Origin: Planctomycetota bacterium
GTDB taxonomy: Bacteria; Planctomycetota; Phycisphaerae; UBA1845; UTPLA1
Assembly (NCBI GenBank): GCA_003576905.1
Contig: QEVG01000002.1
Location: 222,215-286,214, forward strand
Reading direction: 5' to 3'
Length of the DNA: 64,000 bases
The notes beneath the pieces were generated by a model that was not told where the DNA came from, made no database searches, and saw only the letters and a list, made by a program, of their open reading frames with translations. The translations under genes and the position numbers were made by a program. This document shows positions 17,799 through 27,507 of the stretch, one piece after another. The first letter of the stretch is position 1, and each line of letters begins with the position of its first letter.

Positions 17799-20700
17799 TC
17801 AGGCGCCGGTTGCGGCGGGGGGGGCGGGTTGTCGCGAGGTCAAAGTCACGCGGTTGCGGTCGTCGGCGGCCGGCTGGGGAGGGGACTGGGTTTCTCCGAG
17901 GGTCTCCTTGAGCCATTCGTTCAGCTTCCTGTTCCGGGCGACTATCTCCCCAAGCGATGCCTGGGCAGGTGCGCCGGCGGCGGGCGTGGGACCCTGCGGC
18001 GCCTTCGATCCAACCGGCACGGCGGGCGGACGGACCCGGGCGCGGCCGGGCCGCGGGGGCGCCCCAACCGGGCGCGCCTCGTCCGTCGAGAGCTGCTCGG
18101 AGAGCACCGAGCGGAGGTTCTCCATTTCCTTCGGGACGACGCTGCGGCAGAGTTCATCGGCCTGTTCGAGACGCGAGCGAATCTGGGCGATGCGGGCGCG
18201 GGCGTCCATCGAACCGTAAAGCTGTCGGACGATTCCGACGAGCTGACCGACCCGCGAGGTCTGCGATCGGAGGATTTCGAGCTTCTCATCGGCCTGGGCC
18301 ACGGCGCGTTCGACATTCTCCTTCCGATCGACGGCCTCGCGGGCGGTGTCGCCGAGCTGCTCGAGAATCCGGGAAGTATTTCGGGAAAGCTGGGCCAGCG
18401 CCGCGGCACACCGACCGGCTTCGTCGATCTGCTCGCGGGGCATGGCGAGGAGTTCCTCGGTCTTGCGGCAGACTTCCTCGCCATGACGAATGACTTCCTC
18501 GGCGCGGGCCCGGGCCTGTTCCTGCGCCTCCAGAAGCTGGCGGGTAGTCCTGGCGGAATCGTCGCGGGCTTCGATCATCTGGATCTTCGCGGCGTGGATG
18601 CTTTCGCGGGTTTCCTCGCCTTCCCGAATGGCATGCAGGCGCATGTCGCGGATTTCGGAGGAGACGCGTTGTGCCACCTCATCGGCACGGGCGAGAATCT
18701 CCGCCGCCTGCGTCGCCGACTGGGCCGCGGACGTGCGCGCGTCCGCCAGCAGCCTGTCCGCTTTTTCGGAGAGTTCGGCCGCGGCGTCGTGGGCGCGGCC
18801 GAGCAGGACGCCCGCGGTCTGCTGGAGGCGGGTGACGGCCTGGTCGGCGTCTCGGCGGGCGGCGAGCATTCGCTCGTAGTGGAGGCCCACTTCGCGGGTC
18901 ACGTCGTCGCGGAAGGCGGCAATCTTCCCTGCGATCGTGACCCCGGTCCTCTGGACGGCGGCGGCGCCGGAGCGGGCGGCGTTCTGAACATCGTCTCCGA
19001 CACGCACGATGTCGGCCTGGATCGCCGCGGCGCGGTCGGTCATCTGGAGAAGCAGTTCGCGCACTTCGGTCAGGCTGTCGCGCCCGCGCGCCTTGACTTC
19101 GTCGGCGGCGCGGTGGGCGTCATCGATGGCGGCCAGCAGCTGCTGGTTGGCGTGTCGCACTTTCTCGCCGAAATCGGTGGCGGTGTTTGAGGACTGGCGG
19201 CTGACAGCCTCGGTTCGGCGCAGGGCCTCGGCAACGCGTTCCTCGATCTGCCTCAGGGCGGCGGTCAGTTCGTCGCGAATGACGCCTTCTGTCTGGCGCT
19301 TGATCTCCTCGGCGCGGTTTCGGGCTTCTTCGGCCGCGGCCGCCGCCTCGGTGAAGAGCGCCGTGGCCTGCTGGCGTATCTTCCGCGCGTTCTGAAAGCC
19401 GGCCTTTTCCTCTTCGATCAGACGGCTCATATTGACCTTCTGCGTATGCGTGTAGCTGTGCAGCTCGTTGAGTGCCTGGCGGACCTGGCGCTGCACGATG
19501 GCGTTCTGTTTTTCGTTGGCCTCGAGCGCCTCTCGGGCCTGCCGGCGGAGATCCTCGACGACGCTTGCGGCGTCCGCCTGAAGGCGCTCCGTCTGGCGGG
19601 CGCTGTCTCGGAGCTGCGCCGTGAGCTCCCGCACGGCTTCCGTGGTCTGCTCGCGCATCTGTCGCGCGGCTTCGAGATCCGCCTTTTCGGCCGCGAGCAG
19701 TTCGGACACCTGTTGACGAAGTGCCGCGACCTGTCGCTCGGTCTTCTGAAGCGCATCCTCGGCGGCCTGGCGTTCGAATTCCGCCTCCCTTTCGACCTCG
19801 ACGCGGGTTTCGCGACCGCGGCGGGATGCCTCGCGCGCGGCCACGCCGATTTCCTCAAGGAACGCCGCGGCCTGACGGCGCATTTCGGCAATCTCCGCAA
19901 CATCGATCGCCGCGGCAGTGGCGGAGGCATCGGCGGGGGGCGGGCCGACGAAATGCCGGGCAAATGCACTCTTCGGCGTCCGCGCCGCGGGCTGCGGCAT
20001 TCGGACCATCATCTGTTCCGCAATCTCGTTGACAAGGGCCGCGTCCACGCGTTCCGCCGAGCGCGTGTACGCGCCGATGAGGACGTTGTCGCAAATCTGG
20101 TTGATGAGCCGTGGGATTCCGTCTGAATGATGGTAGACGGCGTCGATCGCGTCGGCCGTGAAGATCTCGCGCTCCTCCGGGAGCCCGGCCACGCGGAGGC
20201 GGTGGGCGATATAGCCCGCGGTCATCTCGCGGTTGAGGGCGGGCAGATGAAAAGCGCGAAAGATTCTCTGGTGAAGCTGGCGGAGCTCCGGCCGGCGAAG
20301 GGTGTGCTGGAGTTCGGGCTGGCCGAGAATGAGAACCTGGAGGAGCTTGGCGTCGTCGGCCTCGAGATTTCCGAGCAGGCGAAGCTCCTCGAAGCACTCG
20401 ACCGGCAGATTCTGCGCTTCGTCGAGAATGACCACAGCGATGCGGTCCCTTGCGTATTGCTGAAGCAGGAACTCTTCAAGGGCCCGCGACAGTTCGGGCA
20501 GTCCGGATTCCGGAGGAGTCGAAATTTCGAACTCGCGGCAGATCGCCGAGAGAAGATCCTTCGGCGTGAGGCGCGTATTTGTGACGACGGCGGTGCGAAC
20601 GTTGGGGCCGAGGCGGGCCAGCAGGAGACGCGTGAGGAGTGTCTTGCCGGCGCCCACGTCGCCGGAGACGACTGCGAATCCCTTGCGCTGTTCGGCGGCG

Positions 20701-20810
20701 AACTGCAGGGACGCAAGCGCTTCCTCATGCTCCGGCGTATTGAAGAAAAAGCGGGGGTCAGGAGTGTTGTTGAAGGGGAGAGCGGCGAGTCCAAAGAAAT
20801 CGCAATACAT
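17799..20810 (-). CDS. XrtA/PEP-CTERM-type AAA ATPase (ExeA/GspA-like) fused to a long coiled coil
   Basis: The start MYCDFFGLAALPFNN is fixed by AAGGAG six bases upstream and by homology. Residues 1-300 form the ATPase: Walker A SGDVGAGKT (about 49-57), Walker B IAVVILDEAQ (about 124-132) and the sensor region 'GIPRLINQICDNVLIGAYTR'. This resembles the ATPase family tied to exosortase-A exopolysaccharide loci, which are normally about 340 residues. Here about 600 further residues of Arg/Glu/Ala/Gln heptads form a continuous coiled coil, then a Pro-rich tail. It diverges from the export genes and probably energises or organises envelope assembly; the coiled coil may reach across or along the membrane. 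Confidence 0.85.
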   Translation of the reverse strand: MYCDFFGLAALPFNNTPDPRFFFNTPEHEEALASLQFAAEQRKGFAVVSGDVGAGKTLLTRLLLARLGPNVRTAVVTNTRLTPKDLLSAICREFEISTPPESGLPELSRALEEFLLQQYARDRIAVVILDEAQNLPVECFEELRLLGNLEADDAKLLQVLILGQPELQHTLRRPELRQLHQRIFRAFHLPALNREMTAGYIAHRLRVAGLPEEREIFTADAIDAVYHHSDGIPRLINQICDNVLIGAYTRSAERVDAALVNEIAEQMMVRMPQPAARTPKSAFARHFVGPPPADASATAAAIDVAEIAEMRRQAAAFLEEIGVAAREASRRGRETRVEVEREAEFERQAAEDALQKTERQVAALRQQVSELLAAEKADLEAARQMREQTTEAVRELTAQLRDSARQTERLQADAASVVEDLRRQAREALEANEKQNAIVQRQVRQALNELHSYTHTQKVNMSRLIEEEKAGFQNARKIRQQATALFTEAAAAAEEARNRAEEIKRQTEGVIRDELTAALRQIEERVAEALRRTEAVSRQSSNTATDFGEKVRHANQQLLAAIDDAHRAADEVKARGRDSLTEVRELLLQMTDRAAAIQADIVRVGDDVQNAARSGAAAVQRTGVTIAGKIAAFRDDVTREVGLHYERMLAARRDADQAVTRLQQTAGVLLGRAHDAAAELSEKADRLLADARTSAAQSATQAAEILARADEVAQRVSSEIRDMRLHAIREGEETRESIHAAKIQMIEARDDSARTTRQLLEAQEQARARAEEVIRHGEEVCRKTEELLAMPREQIDEAGRCAAALAQLSRNTSRILEQLGDTAREAVDRKENVERAVAQADEKLEILRSQTSRVGQLVGIVRQLYGSMDARARIAQIRSRLEQADELCRSVVPKEMENLRSVLSEQLSTDEARPVGAPPRPGRARVRPPAVPVGSKAPQGPTPAAGAPAQASLGEIVARNRKLNEWLKETLGETQSPPQPAADDRNRVTLTSRQPAPPAATGA

Positions 20811-21156
20811 GCCTGACTCCTTAGCGGCAGCGGCGCGGAATGTCCGAGATGCGGGCGCATGCCCGTGCATTGGTTATCGGAAGCCATTGCGGGGATGCTT
20901 GACGCGTCGAGAATTGCGCGTCGGGCAGAAATTGCCGACGTGATCGCGGCGTGCGGAGAGATCTGGCGGGCATTCCGCGCAAAACGTGAAAGTATCGGGC
21001 CGATTCGCGAAGGTCATATATTCAGTCTGCATCGCTCTCACCCGATAAACCGCCGGCGAGGGATCTGAGGCGGGCGGCCCGCGGTGGGGCTTCCCAACAC
21101 GACATGACACGGAATCAATCCGTCACGCGGCATTCGGCCGCGCGGGGTCAAGGGTC
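20811..21156. other. divergent intergenic region of the exopolysaccharide locus
   Basis: These 346 bases lie between the leftward ATPase and the rightward export gene and must hold both promoters. An ATATATTC word near 21018 is the only AT-rich element. I could not assign -35 and -10 boxes with confidence and see no gene. Confidence 0.4.
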
Positions 21157-21942
21157 ATGAACGTTCGGCGAATTACAAACGGTGCGGCATTTGGACATGG
21201 AAGAGCGGGGCCCTGGGTTTCGGCGGCTCTGGCGGTGTCCCTGGGACTAAGCGGTCCGGGCTGCGGGCCGAAGGACGACGAGATTCACGCATTCGTGCAC
21301 GACTGGGAGGCCTCGGTTTCGGCCGCGGACTATCGCGTTCAGCCGCCGGATACGCTGGAGATCAGCTCGGCGCAGGCGCCGGAGCTGGACGGCGAGATTC
21401 AGACGATCCGACAGGACGGCAAAGTGACCCTGCGGCTGGTGGGCGAGGTCAAGGTAGCCGGTCTGACACCGGTGGAGATTTCGCGGAAGCTCGAGTCGCT
21501 CTTGTCGCAGTATTACGTCGAACCGCACGTGAGCGTGCGGGTCAGCACGGCGGGCAGCAAGCGGTTTTACGTTTTCGGCGAAGTGGCGCAGGAGGGGGCG
21601 TTTCCCTATACGGGAAGGGACACACTGCTGAACGCGCTGGCGGCGTCGCGCCCGACGTTCATTGCCGCGAAAGAGATGATTAAGGTGATCCGGCCGAGCC
21701 ACGAGCCGGACAAGCGTCACGTGATGGTGATCGACGCCTACAGCATGATGGAACACGGCAAGCTGGAGCAGAACGTGCTTCTGCAGGAGGGTGACATCGT
21801 GTACGTCCCGCCGACCGTGATCGGCTGGATGGGGTTGCGGCTGCGGGAACTGCTCTTCCCGCTCATTCCGGTGGGGCAGGCCTACACGACACCCGCCAAC
21901 ATGATGGCCGCGTATGACGTGTACCACGATGACGACGATTGA
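21157..21942 (+). CDS. polysaccharide export lipoprotein (Wza/OPX family)
   Basis: Outer-membrane export protein for exopolysaccharide. The signal ends in the lipobox-like GPGC with Cys36. 'DYRVQPPDTLEISSAQAPEL' and 'IRQDGKVTLRLVGEVKVAGL' are the poly_export (PES) motif, followed by one SLBB-type unit ('KRFYVFGEVAQEGAFPYTGR'). The 261-residue length fits short OPX proteins with one SLBB domain and no amphipathic barrel helix. It is the first gene of the rightward exopolysaccharide run, directly before the Wzz-like gene. Confidence 0.9.
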   Translation: MNVRRITNGAAFGHGRAGPWVSAALAVSLGLSGPGCGPKDDEIHAFVHDWEASVSAADYRVQPPDTLEISSAQAPELDGEIQTIRQDGKVTLRLVGEVKVAGLTPVEISRKLESLLSQYYVEPHVSVRVSTAGSKRFYVFGEVAQEGAFPYTGRDTLLNALAASRPTFIAAKEMIKVIRPSHEPDKRHVMVIDAYSMMEHGKLEQNVLLQEGDIVYVPPTVIGWMGLRLRELLFPLIPVGQAYTTPANMMAAYDVYHDDDD

Positions 21943-21970
21943 TCTGTGGACGAAAACAGGGGGTTGATCG

Positions 21971-23770
21971 ATGAATAGGGGGCGGGGTCCGGAGTCCGAG
22001 GAAGTCCTTATGGCCGCGCAGCATCACCATGACGAGTACACGATGACGGACATCCGCCATACGCTAGGCGAAGTCTGGCGCGTCGTTCGGGATCGGCGCT
22101 GGTACTTCATTGCGCCTTCCTGCGTGATCACGACGATCGCGCTTCTGTGCTCGGTCTGGGTGCCGCGCACCTACACGGCCTCCACGATCGTGAAGCGCGA
22201 GCAGGATCCGGTTCTGGCCAGCATGATGGGCCAGGCCTGGACGGAACCCTACGGCGAAATCCGCAAGCGCATCGCCAGCGACATGGCGGACATCGAGTTC
22301 GTCGCCGAGGCGCTCGACGAGCTTGATCTGCCGCGCGGGCTTCAGCGCTTTGAAAACGGCGAATTGACTCCGGCCAGCGCCGCCCGCCGCGCGGCACTGG
22401 CGCGGGAAGTGCGGGAGGGGCTCAAGGTCACGTCGATCGACTCCTCGTCGAGCCGCGACATCGTCGAGATGACGCTTTCGCTTCATGATGCGACCCATCT
22501 TACGGAGATTCTGTCGCATCTGCGCGACAAGTATGCCCGGTTGGCCAAGAAGAAGACCGGCAGCATCCTGCGCGACGCACAGAAGTTCTTTCAAGCCGAG
22601 TCAGACAAATGCCGCGCGAGGCTTGCCGGTCTCGAGAAGCAACTTCGGGAGTTTGAAGCCCGGTATCCGGGTATCGATCCGCAGGTGGCAGATCCCACGC
22701 TTGTCGAACAGGCGGCACTCGTGACGGAGCGCATCGAACTCGAGGGGAAGATCAAAGATTTGAGCGCTCAGCGTGAAGAGCTCGCGGCCAGCGTCGAGAA
22801 ACTCGCGGCGGACTGTTCGGACGCGGCTGCCGGCATGGCGGGGGTGTCCGGGGTTTCGGTGAATGCAGGTGGAGCACTGACACAGGAAGTGCCCCATGTT
22901 CCCAACCCCGCGATTGCGGAAGTGATGGACGAGATTCGCGTGCTGGAAGATGAGCTCCTGACCGCCAAGTCCATCCGCCTGATGACGGATCAGCATCCGG
23001 CCGTGGTTCGGATACGGCGTACGCTCGATGCCCGGCGCGCGGAGCTTGCGTCGCTTCCGGCGACCGTGCCCGACCTGTCGCCCACAAGAAACACGGCTCC
23101 GGCGGGTCCGACCCCCCTTGAACAGGCGGAGACACGGCTGGCGCACGCGGACACCAAGTTGGCCGCGGCGCGGGCGCGCATAGATGAGATCTCCACTCGC
23201 ATCGGCGTGATGGAGCGGCGGCGACTCGAGGCGGTCGATCAACGTGAGGCGTATCTCAAGATTCGCCAGCAGGCCGACCGAACGCGCGGGGAGCTGGACG
23301 GCTGGCAGGCGAATCTCGGGCCGATCGGCCACGTCCTCACCCTGGAGGACAGTGATCGCGGCATCATGTTCTCGGTTCTGCGGGATACTGCCCGGGCGCC
23401 GAAGCCCGCATCGCCGAACGCCATGCTTGTTCTTCTCGTTTGCGTTGCGATTGGGGCGGCGGCGGGGGGGATCACGGTGGTATCCGTGGAGCTGCTGGAT
23501 CATTCCTTCCGGACGGTCAAGCAGCTTGGCTCCACGCTGGGTGTGCCTGTCATCGAAGGTGTGGATGAGATACTCACCCGGCAAAAGCGCCGGCGGCGCC
23601 TGGTTCGTAAGCTTGTGCTCATGCCGGCAGTGGCCACGGTACTCGTGGTCGCGGTGGCGGTCGCGGGGGCGGTGGCGTTTCTCAGCATCGAGCAGCCGGA
23701 TCGACTCGAGCAGATTCGGCAGTCGCCGGGCAAGGTCTATGAGATTGCCATGGGGGCGGACGAGGTTTGA
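21971..23770 (+). CDS. Wzz-like chain-length/export co-polymerase
   Basis: A 599-residue inner-membrane protein that sets polysaccharide length and links polymerase to the export channel. An N-terminal membrane helix (about residues 44-65) is followed by the Wzz motif 'RTYTASTIVKREQDPVLASM', a long periplasmic coiled coil (about 200-430), then two C-terminal membrane helices (about 480-505 and 548-573), one more than usual. The cytosolic loop between them may contact the ATPase encoded next. GGGGG precedes the ATG. The length and coiled coil match GNVR-type proteins of exosortase-linked loci. Confidence 0.85.
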   Translation: MNRGRGPESEEVLMAAQHHHDEYTMTDIRHTLGEVWRVVRDRRWYFIAPSCVITTIALLCSVWVPRTYTASTIVKREQDPVLASMMGQAWTEPYGEIRKRIASDMADIEFVAEALDELDLPRGLQRFENGELTPASAARRAALAREVREGLKVTSIDSSSSRDIVEMTLSLHDATHLTEILSHLRDKYARLAKKKTGSILRDAQKFFQAESDKCRARLAGLEKQLREFEARYPGIDPQVADPTLVEQAALVTERIELEGKIKDLSAQREELAASVEKLAADCSDAAAGMAGVSGVSVNAGGALTQEVPHVPNPAIAEVMDEIRVLEDELLTAKSIRLMTDQHPAVVRIRRTLDARRAELASLPATVPDLSPTRNTAPAGPTPLEQAETRLAHADTKLAAARARIDEISTRIGVMERRRLEAVDQREAYLKIRQQADRTRGELDGWQANLGPIGHVLTLEDSDRGIMFSVLRDTARAPKPASPNAMLVLLVCVAIGAAAGGITVVSVELLDHSFRTVKQLGSTLGVPVIEGVDEILTRQKRRRRLVRKLVLMPAVATVLVVAVAVAGAVAFLSIEQPDRLEQIRQSPGKVYEIAMGADEV

Positions 23771-23903
23771 TCGCGTCGCGGTCCGCGCAGAATCCGCCTG
23801 CCAATCTGGCTGCGATGCGCGATGACGCGCGGGTAATCGCCGTCGAACGCCGATTCATAACGGGTGCGTGAACGAACGAATCGGAACATCGGAAAGGCGA
23901 CTC

Positions 23904-24875
23904 ATGGGACACATCGCGGAAGCGCTTAAAAAAGCACGCCAGGAGCGTGGCGCGGGCATCGGCTGTTCACCGACGCCGCTGCTCGATGCCTTGCCCGCGT
24001 CCTCGCTGCCGATGAGGGAAATCGGTACCGGTCGGATCGGCGGGTTGGCAGCCGTTCCAGGCAGGGCGGCGGTGGCGGTCCAAGGGCTGCGCGGAGCGCG
24101 GCCGGCGGCGGGCGAGGCTCCGCGAACGGGAGACTCGGAGCGTGTGTCCGCGCTCGACTCTCTGCATCCTGCGGAAGCGTTCGGTGATGTTCGCTGGGAT
24201 GTGGATGCGGGCGTCGTTTCGGCGATCGACCGGACAGGCCCGATCACGGAGCAGTATCGCGCAGTGCGAACCTGGCTTCTGGCCAGGGTTCGGCCGAATG
24301 AGCGGACCGCGCTGGCGGTGACCAGCAGCATGCCGCGCGAGGGCAAGACCGTGACGGCGGCAAATCTTGCCGTCGTGATGGCGGAAATCCGGCGGATGCG
24401 GGTCCTCCTCGTGGATTGCGACCTGCGGCGCGGGGAACTGGCGGGGCTGCTTCGCCTTCGGGTGGCTCCTGGCCTCGCCGATGTACTTTCGGGCCGGCTG
24501 GGCCTCGACGAAGCCATCGTCCCGACACCGCTGCCGAACCTGTGGGTGCTTCCCGCCGGGGACCTGGCCGGGGCGAATCCAACGGAGCTGTTCAATTCGG
24601 TGGCCGCGAGCCGCGCGTTCGACGAAATCCGCGAGAGATATCACTACAGCGTGGTCGATACACCACCGGTGCATCGCGTATCCGACATCGGCGTGATCGG
24701 CGCGCTTTGCACGGGCATCGTCATGGTGGTTCGCATGCGTCGGACGCCCATGGGCGTTGTTCGGCAGTCACTCCAGTGGCTGCAGGCGAACAACCTCCAC
24801 GTGCTGGGTACGATCGCCGCGGGGTGCGGGCAGCGGGACGCCGGCGGGGATGATCGCGAGGAAGACGAAGGTTAG
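23904..24875 (+). CDS. BY-kinase-like ATPase (CpsD/CapB family)
   Basis: Cytoplasmic partner of the Wzz-like protein. Start chosen at MGHIAEALKKARQER, a common N-terminus in this family, with GGAAAGG upstream; a GTG 36 bases earlier is possible. The deviant P-loop is 'TSSMPREGKTVTAANLAVV' and Walker A' is 'VLLVDCDLRRGELAG', with 'VVDTPPVHRVSDIGV' as Walker B. The usual C-terminal Tyr cluster is absent, so self-phosphorylation as in classical BY-kinases is doubtful. About 130 Arg/Ala-rich residues come before the ATPase domain. Confidence 0.85.
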   Translation: MGHIAEALKKARQERGAGIGCSPTPLLDALPASSLPMREIGTGRIGGLAAVPGRAAVAVQGLRGARPAAGEAPRTGDSERVSALDSLHPAEAFGDVRWDVDAGVVSAIDRTGPITEQYRAVRTWLLARVRPNERTALAVTSSMPREGKTVTAANLAVVMAEIRRMRVLLVDCDLRRGELAGLLRLRVAPGLADVLSGRLGLDEAIVPTPLPNLWVLPAGDLAGANPTELFNSVAASRAFDEIRERYHYSVVDTPPVHRVSDIGVIGALCTGIVMVVRMRRTPMGVVRQSLQWLQANNLHVLGTIAAGCGQRDAGGDDREEDEG

Positions 24876-24917
24876 GCGGAAGAGGGCGGCCGTCCCATCA
24901 TCTCTGCAAGCGCGAAC

Positions 24918-25961
24918 ATGTCAGTCGTACGCATTACTGAATTCCGTTCAACAGATCGCGACGCCTGGAACGCATACGTCTCGTGCCATCCGGAATCAAC
25001 CTATTTTCATCAGCTTTCCTGGAAGCGGGCCGTCGAACAGGCGTTCTCGCATCGGCCGATTTACCTGATGGCTCGCCACGGATGCGAGGTCACGGGACTG
25101 CTTCCGCTGTTCGTGGTGGACAGCGTGCTGGCGGGCCGCATGATCGTCAGCCTGCCCTACGCAACGTACGGCGGGGCCATTGCAGACGATGAGAATGTCG
25201 CCGCCGTGCTGATTCACGAGGCGTGTTCGATTGCGCGGCGGCTCGACGCGTGCTCGCTGGAACTTCGCTCCCTACGTGCATCGGAACTGTCGCTGCCGGT
25301 GCGGCGCTCGCACGCGACCTTTTGCCGGGCCCTGCCGGTGCGCGCGGATGAGGTGTTGGGCATGTTGCCGCGCAAGGCCCGGGCCGCGGCGCGGAAGGCG
25401 CGCGAAACGGGACGTCTCTCCGTGGATTTCGGAGAGCATCTCGTTGAGGATGTCTGGCGGCTCTATGCGCGGTCGATGCGCAGGCTGGCATCGCCGAACT
25501 ACCCGCGGCGATTCTTCGATGCCGTCGTGTCGGGCGCGCCGGGCGGTACGATTTCGCTCCTGGTGCGCGATGCCCGGCGACCGGTGGCCGGGCTGCTTTC
25601 GTTTCTGCATCGACGAACGGTGATGCCGTATTTCGTGGGGTTTGACGAGCGGGTCGAGATCTACGGGCTCTCGCAGTTTCTTTATTCCGAGTCGATGCGG
25701 TGGGGTGTTGAGAACGGTTTCGACATGTACGATTTCGGGCGGAGCCGGATCGACAACGTCGGGGCGTTCGCATTCAAGAAACTGTGCGGGTTCGAGCCGC
25801 AGGTATTGGAGTACCAGGATTACGTTCTGCCGGGCCGGGCCGCGCCGGATCTTGCGCCCACGTCGGCCCGGTGGCATGCGGCGCGGCGCGTGTGGCGCCT
25901 GTTGCCGCTGGGTGTGACGCGGCCGCTGGGAGCGTGGCTGGCGCGCTCGATACCGGGCTGA
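24918..25961 (+). CDS. FemAB-like protein of the XrtA/PEP-CTERM type
   Basis: Matches the FemAB-related GNAT-fold family found in exosortase-A exopolysaccharide loci: 'STYFHQLSWKRAVEQAF' near residue 28, 'GRMIVSLPYATYGGAIAD' and the C-terminal 'GFDMYDFGRSRIDNVGAFAF'. FemAB enzymes transfer amino acids from aminoacyl-tRNA onto cell-wall precursors; these relatives have an unknown acceptor, perhaps the exopolysaccharide or a lipid carrier. 347 residues is the normal size. It sits between the ATPase and a glycosyltransferase, 18 bases before the latter. Confidence 0.88.
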   Translation: MSVVRITEFRSTDRDAWNAYVSCHPESTYFHQLSWKRAVEQAFSHRPIYLMARHGCEVTGLLPLFVVDSVLAGRMIVSLPYATYGGAIADDENVAAVLIHEACSIARRLDACSLELRSLRASELSLPVRRSHATFCRALPVRADEVLGMLPRKARAAARKARETGRLSVDFGEHLVEDVWRLYARSMRRLASPNYPRRFFDAVVSGAPGGTISLLVRDARRPVAGLLSFLHRRTVMPYFVGFDERVEIYGLSQFLYSESMRWGVENGFDMYDFGRSRIDNVGAFAFKKLCGFEPQVLEYQDYVLPGRAAPDLAPTSARWHAARRVWRLLPLGVTRPLGAWLARSIPG

Positions 25962-25979
25962 TGGGGCAACGGGCGGCGA

Positions 25980-27359
25980 ATGACGCGAAAGCGAAACATC
26001 CTTTACCTGGCGCACCGGGTGCCGTTCCCACCGAACAAGGGGGACAAGATCCGGACGTTTCACCAGATCGAGCGGCTCGCCGCGTCGCACAACGTCTGGT
26101 GCGGATGCTTCGTCGATACGTCCGAAGACCGCGTGCATGCCGCGGCCCTGCACCAGTGGTGCCGGGGCGTGATGGCGGTGGAGTGGAATCGAAATCGGGC
26201 CAGGCTGCGCGCCCTCAAGGCGCTGGCCGGCGGTGGGCCGCTGACGCTGGCGGCGTATGAAAGCGACGCATTGCGGCGGAGGATCGCGCAAGTGTGCGAG
26301 CGCGTGCGCTTTGACGTGGTGACATGTTTCTCGGCCTGCATGGCGCCGATCGCGCTGGAAGTTCCGGCGCGAAGACATGTGCTCGATCTGTGCGACGCCG
26401 ACAGTGAAAAATGGCGGGATTACGCGGACTCAGCCCCCTTTCCGGCCTCGTTGCTTTATGCCGAGGAGCATGGCCGGTTGCGGGAGTACGAACTCGCCTG
26501 TCTGCGACGATTCAACGCGACCCTGGTGATAACGCAGCGCGAACGAGAAATCCTCGATCCGGGGGGGCGGCACCGGAAACTTCACGTAGTGACGAACGGG
26601 GCGGACCTCCCAATGCGCGCGCCGGCGCCGGCTTCGACGCGCGCCGCTGTGATCAGCTTCATCGGGGCCATGGACTATCGCCCCAACGTCGAGGGCATCC
26701 GCTGGTTCGTCCGTTGGGTCTGGCCGCTGGTGAGGGAAGAAGCACCGCACGCAAAGCTCATGGTCGTCGGGAGAAACCCTTCGGCTGCCGTGCGGTGCCT
26801 TGATGGACGCGCCGGGATTTCGGTCATCGGTGAAGTGTCGGACGTGCGGCCCTGGCTTGCCGGATCGCGCGCGGTCGTCGCCCCGCTGCAGATCGCCCGT
26901 GGGTTGCAGAACAAGGTGCTCGAAGCGATGGCCATGCGGCGGCCCGTTGTCGCCACGCCGGCAGTCGCGCGCTGTCTCGATGCCAGGCCCGGCAGGCACT
27001 TGCTCGTCGGAGCCAACGCGGGCGCGTTTGCACGGGGTGTGCTCGCCCTGTGCAGGTCCGATCGATTGTGCGATGCCGTGGGAGAGGCGGGATATCGTTT
27101 CGTGGCGGGATATCACAGTTGGCCCGAGGCCATGGCGCGCTTCGAGTCGATCGTCCTGGGTGATCTCGCTGTCCGCCCAAAACATATGGATGCTAAGGAC
27201 CGGGCTGAGTCCGGCGATCGTCCGGCGACAGTCGGGCAGGACGTGGCGCCTTCGCGAACGTCGATATTCAACCGGCCCTACCCGGGTCGCTCGCTGCAAT
27301 CAGACTTTGCTGCTCGTTCGGGCGTACTCCGCGGACTGGCCGAGTATGTGCGGACATGA
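25980..27359 (+). CDS. glycosyltransferase of the XrtA/PEP-CTERM locus (GT4-like)
   Basis: The N-terminus 'ILYLAHRVPFPPNKGDKIRT' is the signature of the sugar transferase family that accompanies exosortase A (TIGR03087 type). The GT-B fold is evident: 'VISFIGAMDYRPNVEGIRWF' at the start of the C-terminal half and 'APLQIARGLQNKVLEAMAM' for the sugar-nucleotide site. It should add a sugar to the growing repeat unit on the cytoplasmic side. About 60 residues after residue 400 look like an unstructured tail not typical of the family. Confidence 0.88.
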   Translation: MTRKRNILYLAHRVPFPPNKGDKIRTFHQIERLAASHNVWCGCFVDTSEDRVHAAALHQWCRGVMAVEWNRNRARLRALKALAGGGPLTLAAYESDALRRRIAQVCERVRFDVVTCFSACMAPIALEVPARRHVLDLCDADSEKWRDYADSAPFPASLLYAEEHGRLREYELACLRRFNATLVITQREREILDPGGRHRKLHVVTNGADLPMRAPAPASTRAAVISFIGAMDYRPNVEGIRWFVRWVWPLVREEAPHAKLMVVGRNPSAAVRCLDGRAGISVIGEVSDVRPWLAGSRAVVAPLQIARGLQNKVLEAMAMRRPVVATPAVARCLDARPGRHLLVGANAGAFARGVLALCRSDRLCDAVGEAGYRFVAGYHSWPEAMARFESIVLGDLAVRPKHMDAKDRAESGDRPATVGQDVAPSRTSIFNRPYPGRSLQSDFAARSGVLRGLAEYVRT

Positions 27360-27507
27360 GGCTGTTGCGCCACGAGGGTTTTGGCAGCGTCCCATAACAC
27401 GAAAGCTCGCTTCCGATATCTCTTCAGTCGCGCTTTCGGACGCTCGATACATCCATAGCTAAATCGTCGTCGTCTGGTGGGAGCGCCGCGCGCCTGGAGA
27501 AGCGTTC

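Noticed and set aside
17829..19190. 453-codon plus-strand frame opposite the coiled-coil ATPase
   Set aside because: It mirrors the biased codons of the coiled coil and shows Gly/Val-rich nonsense without motif.
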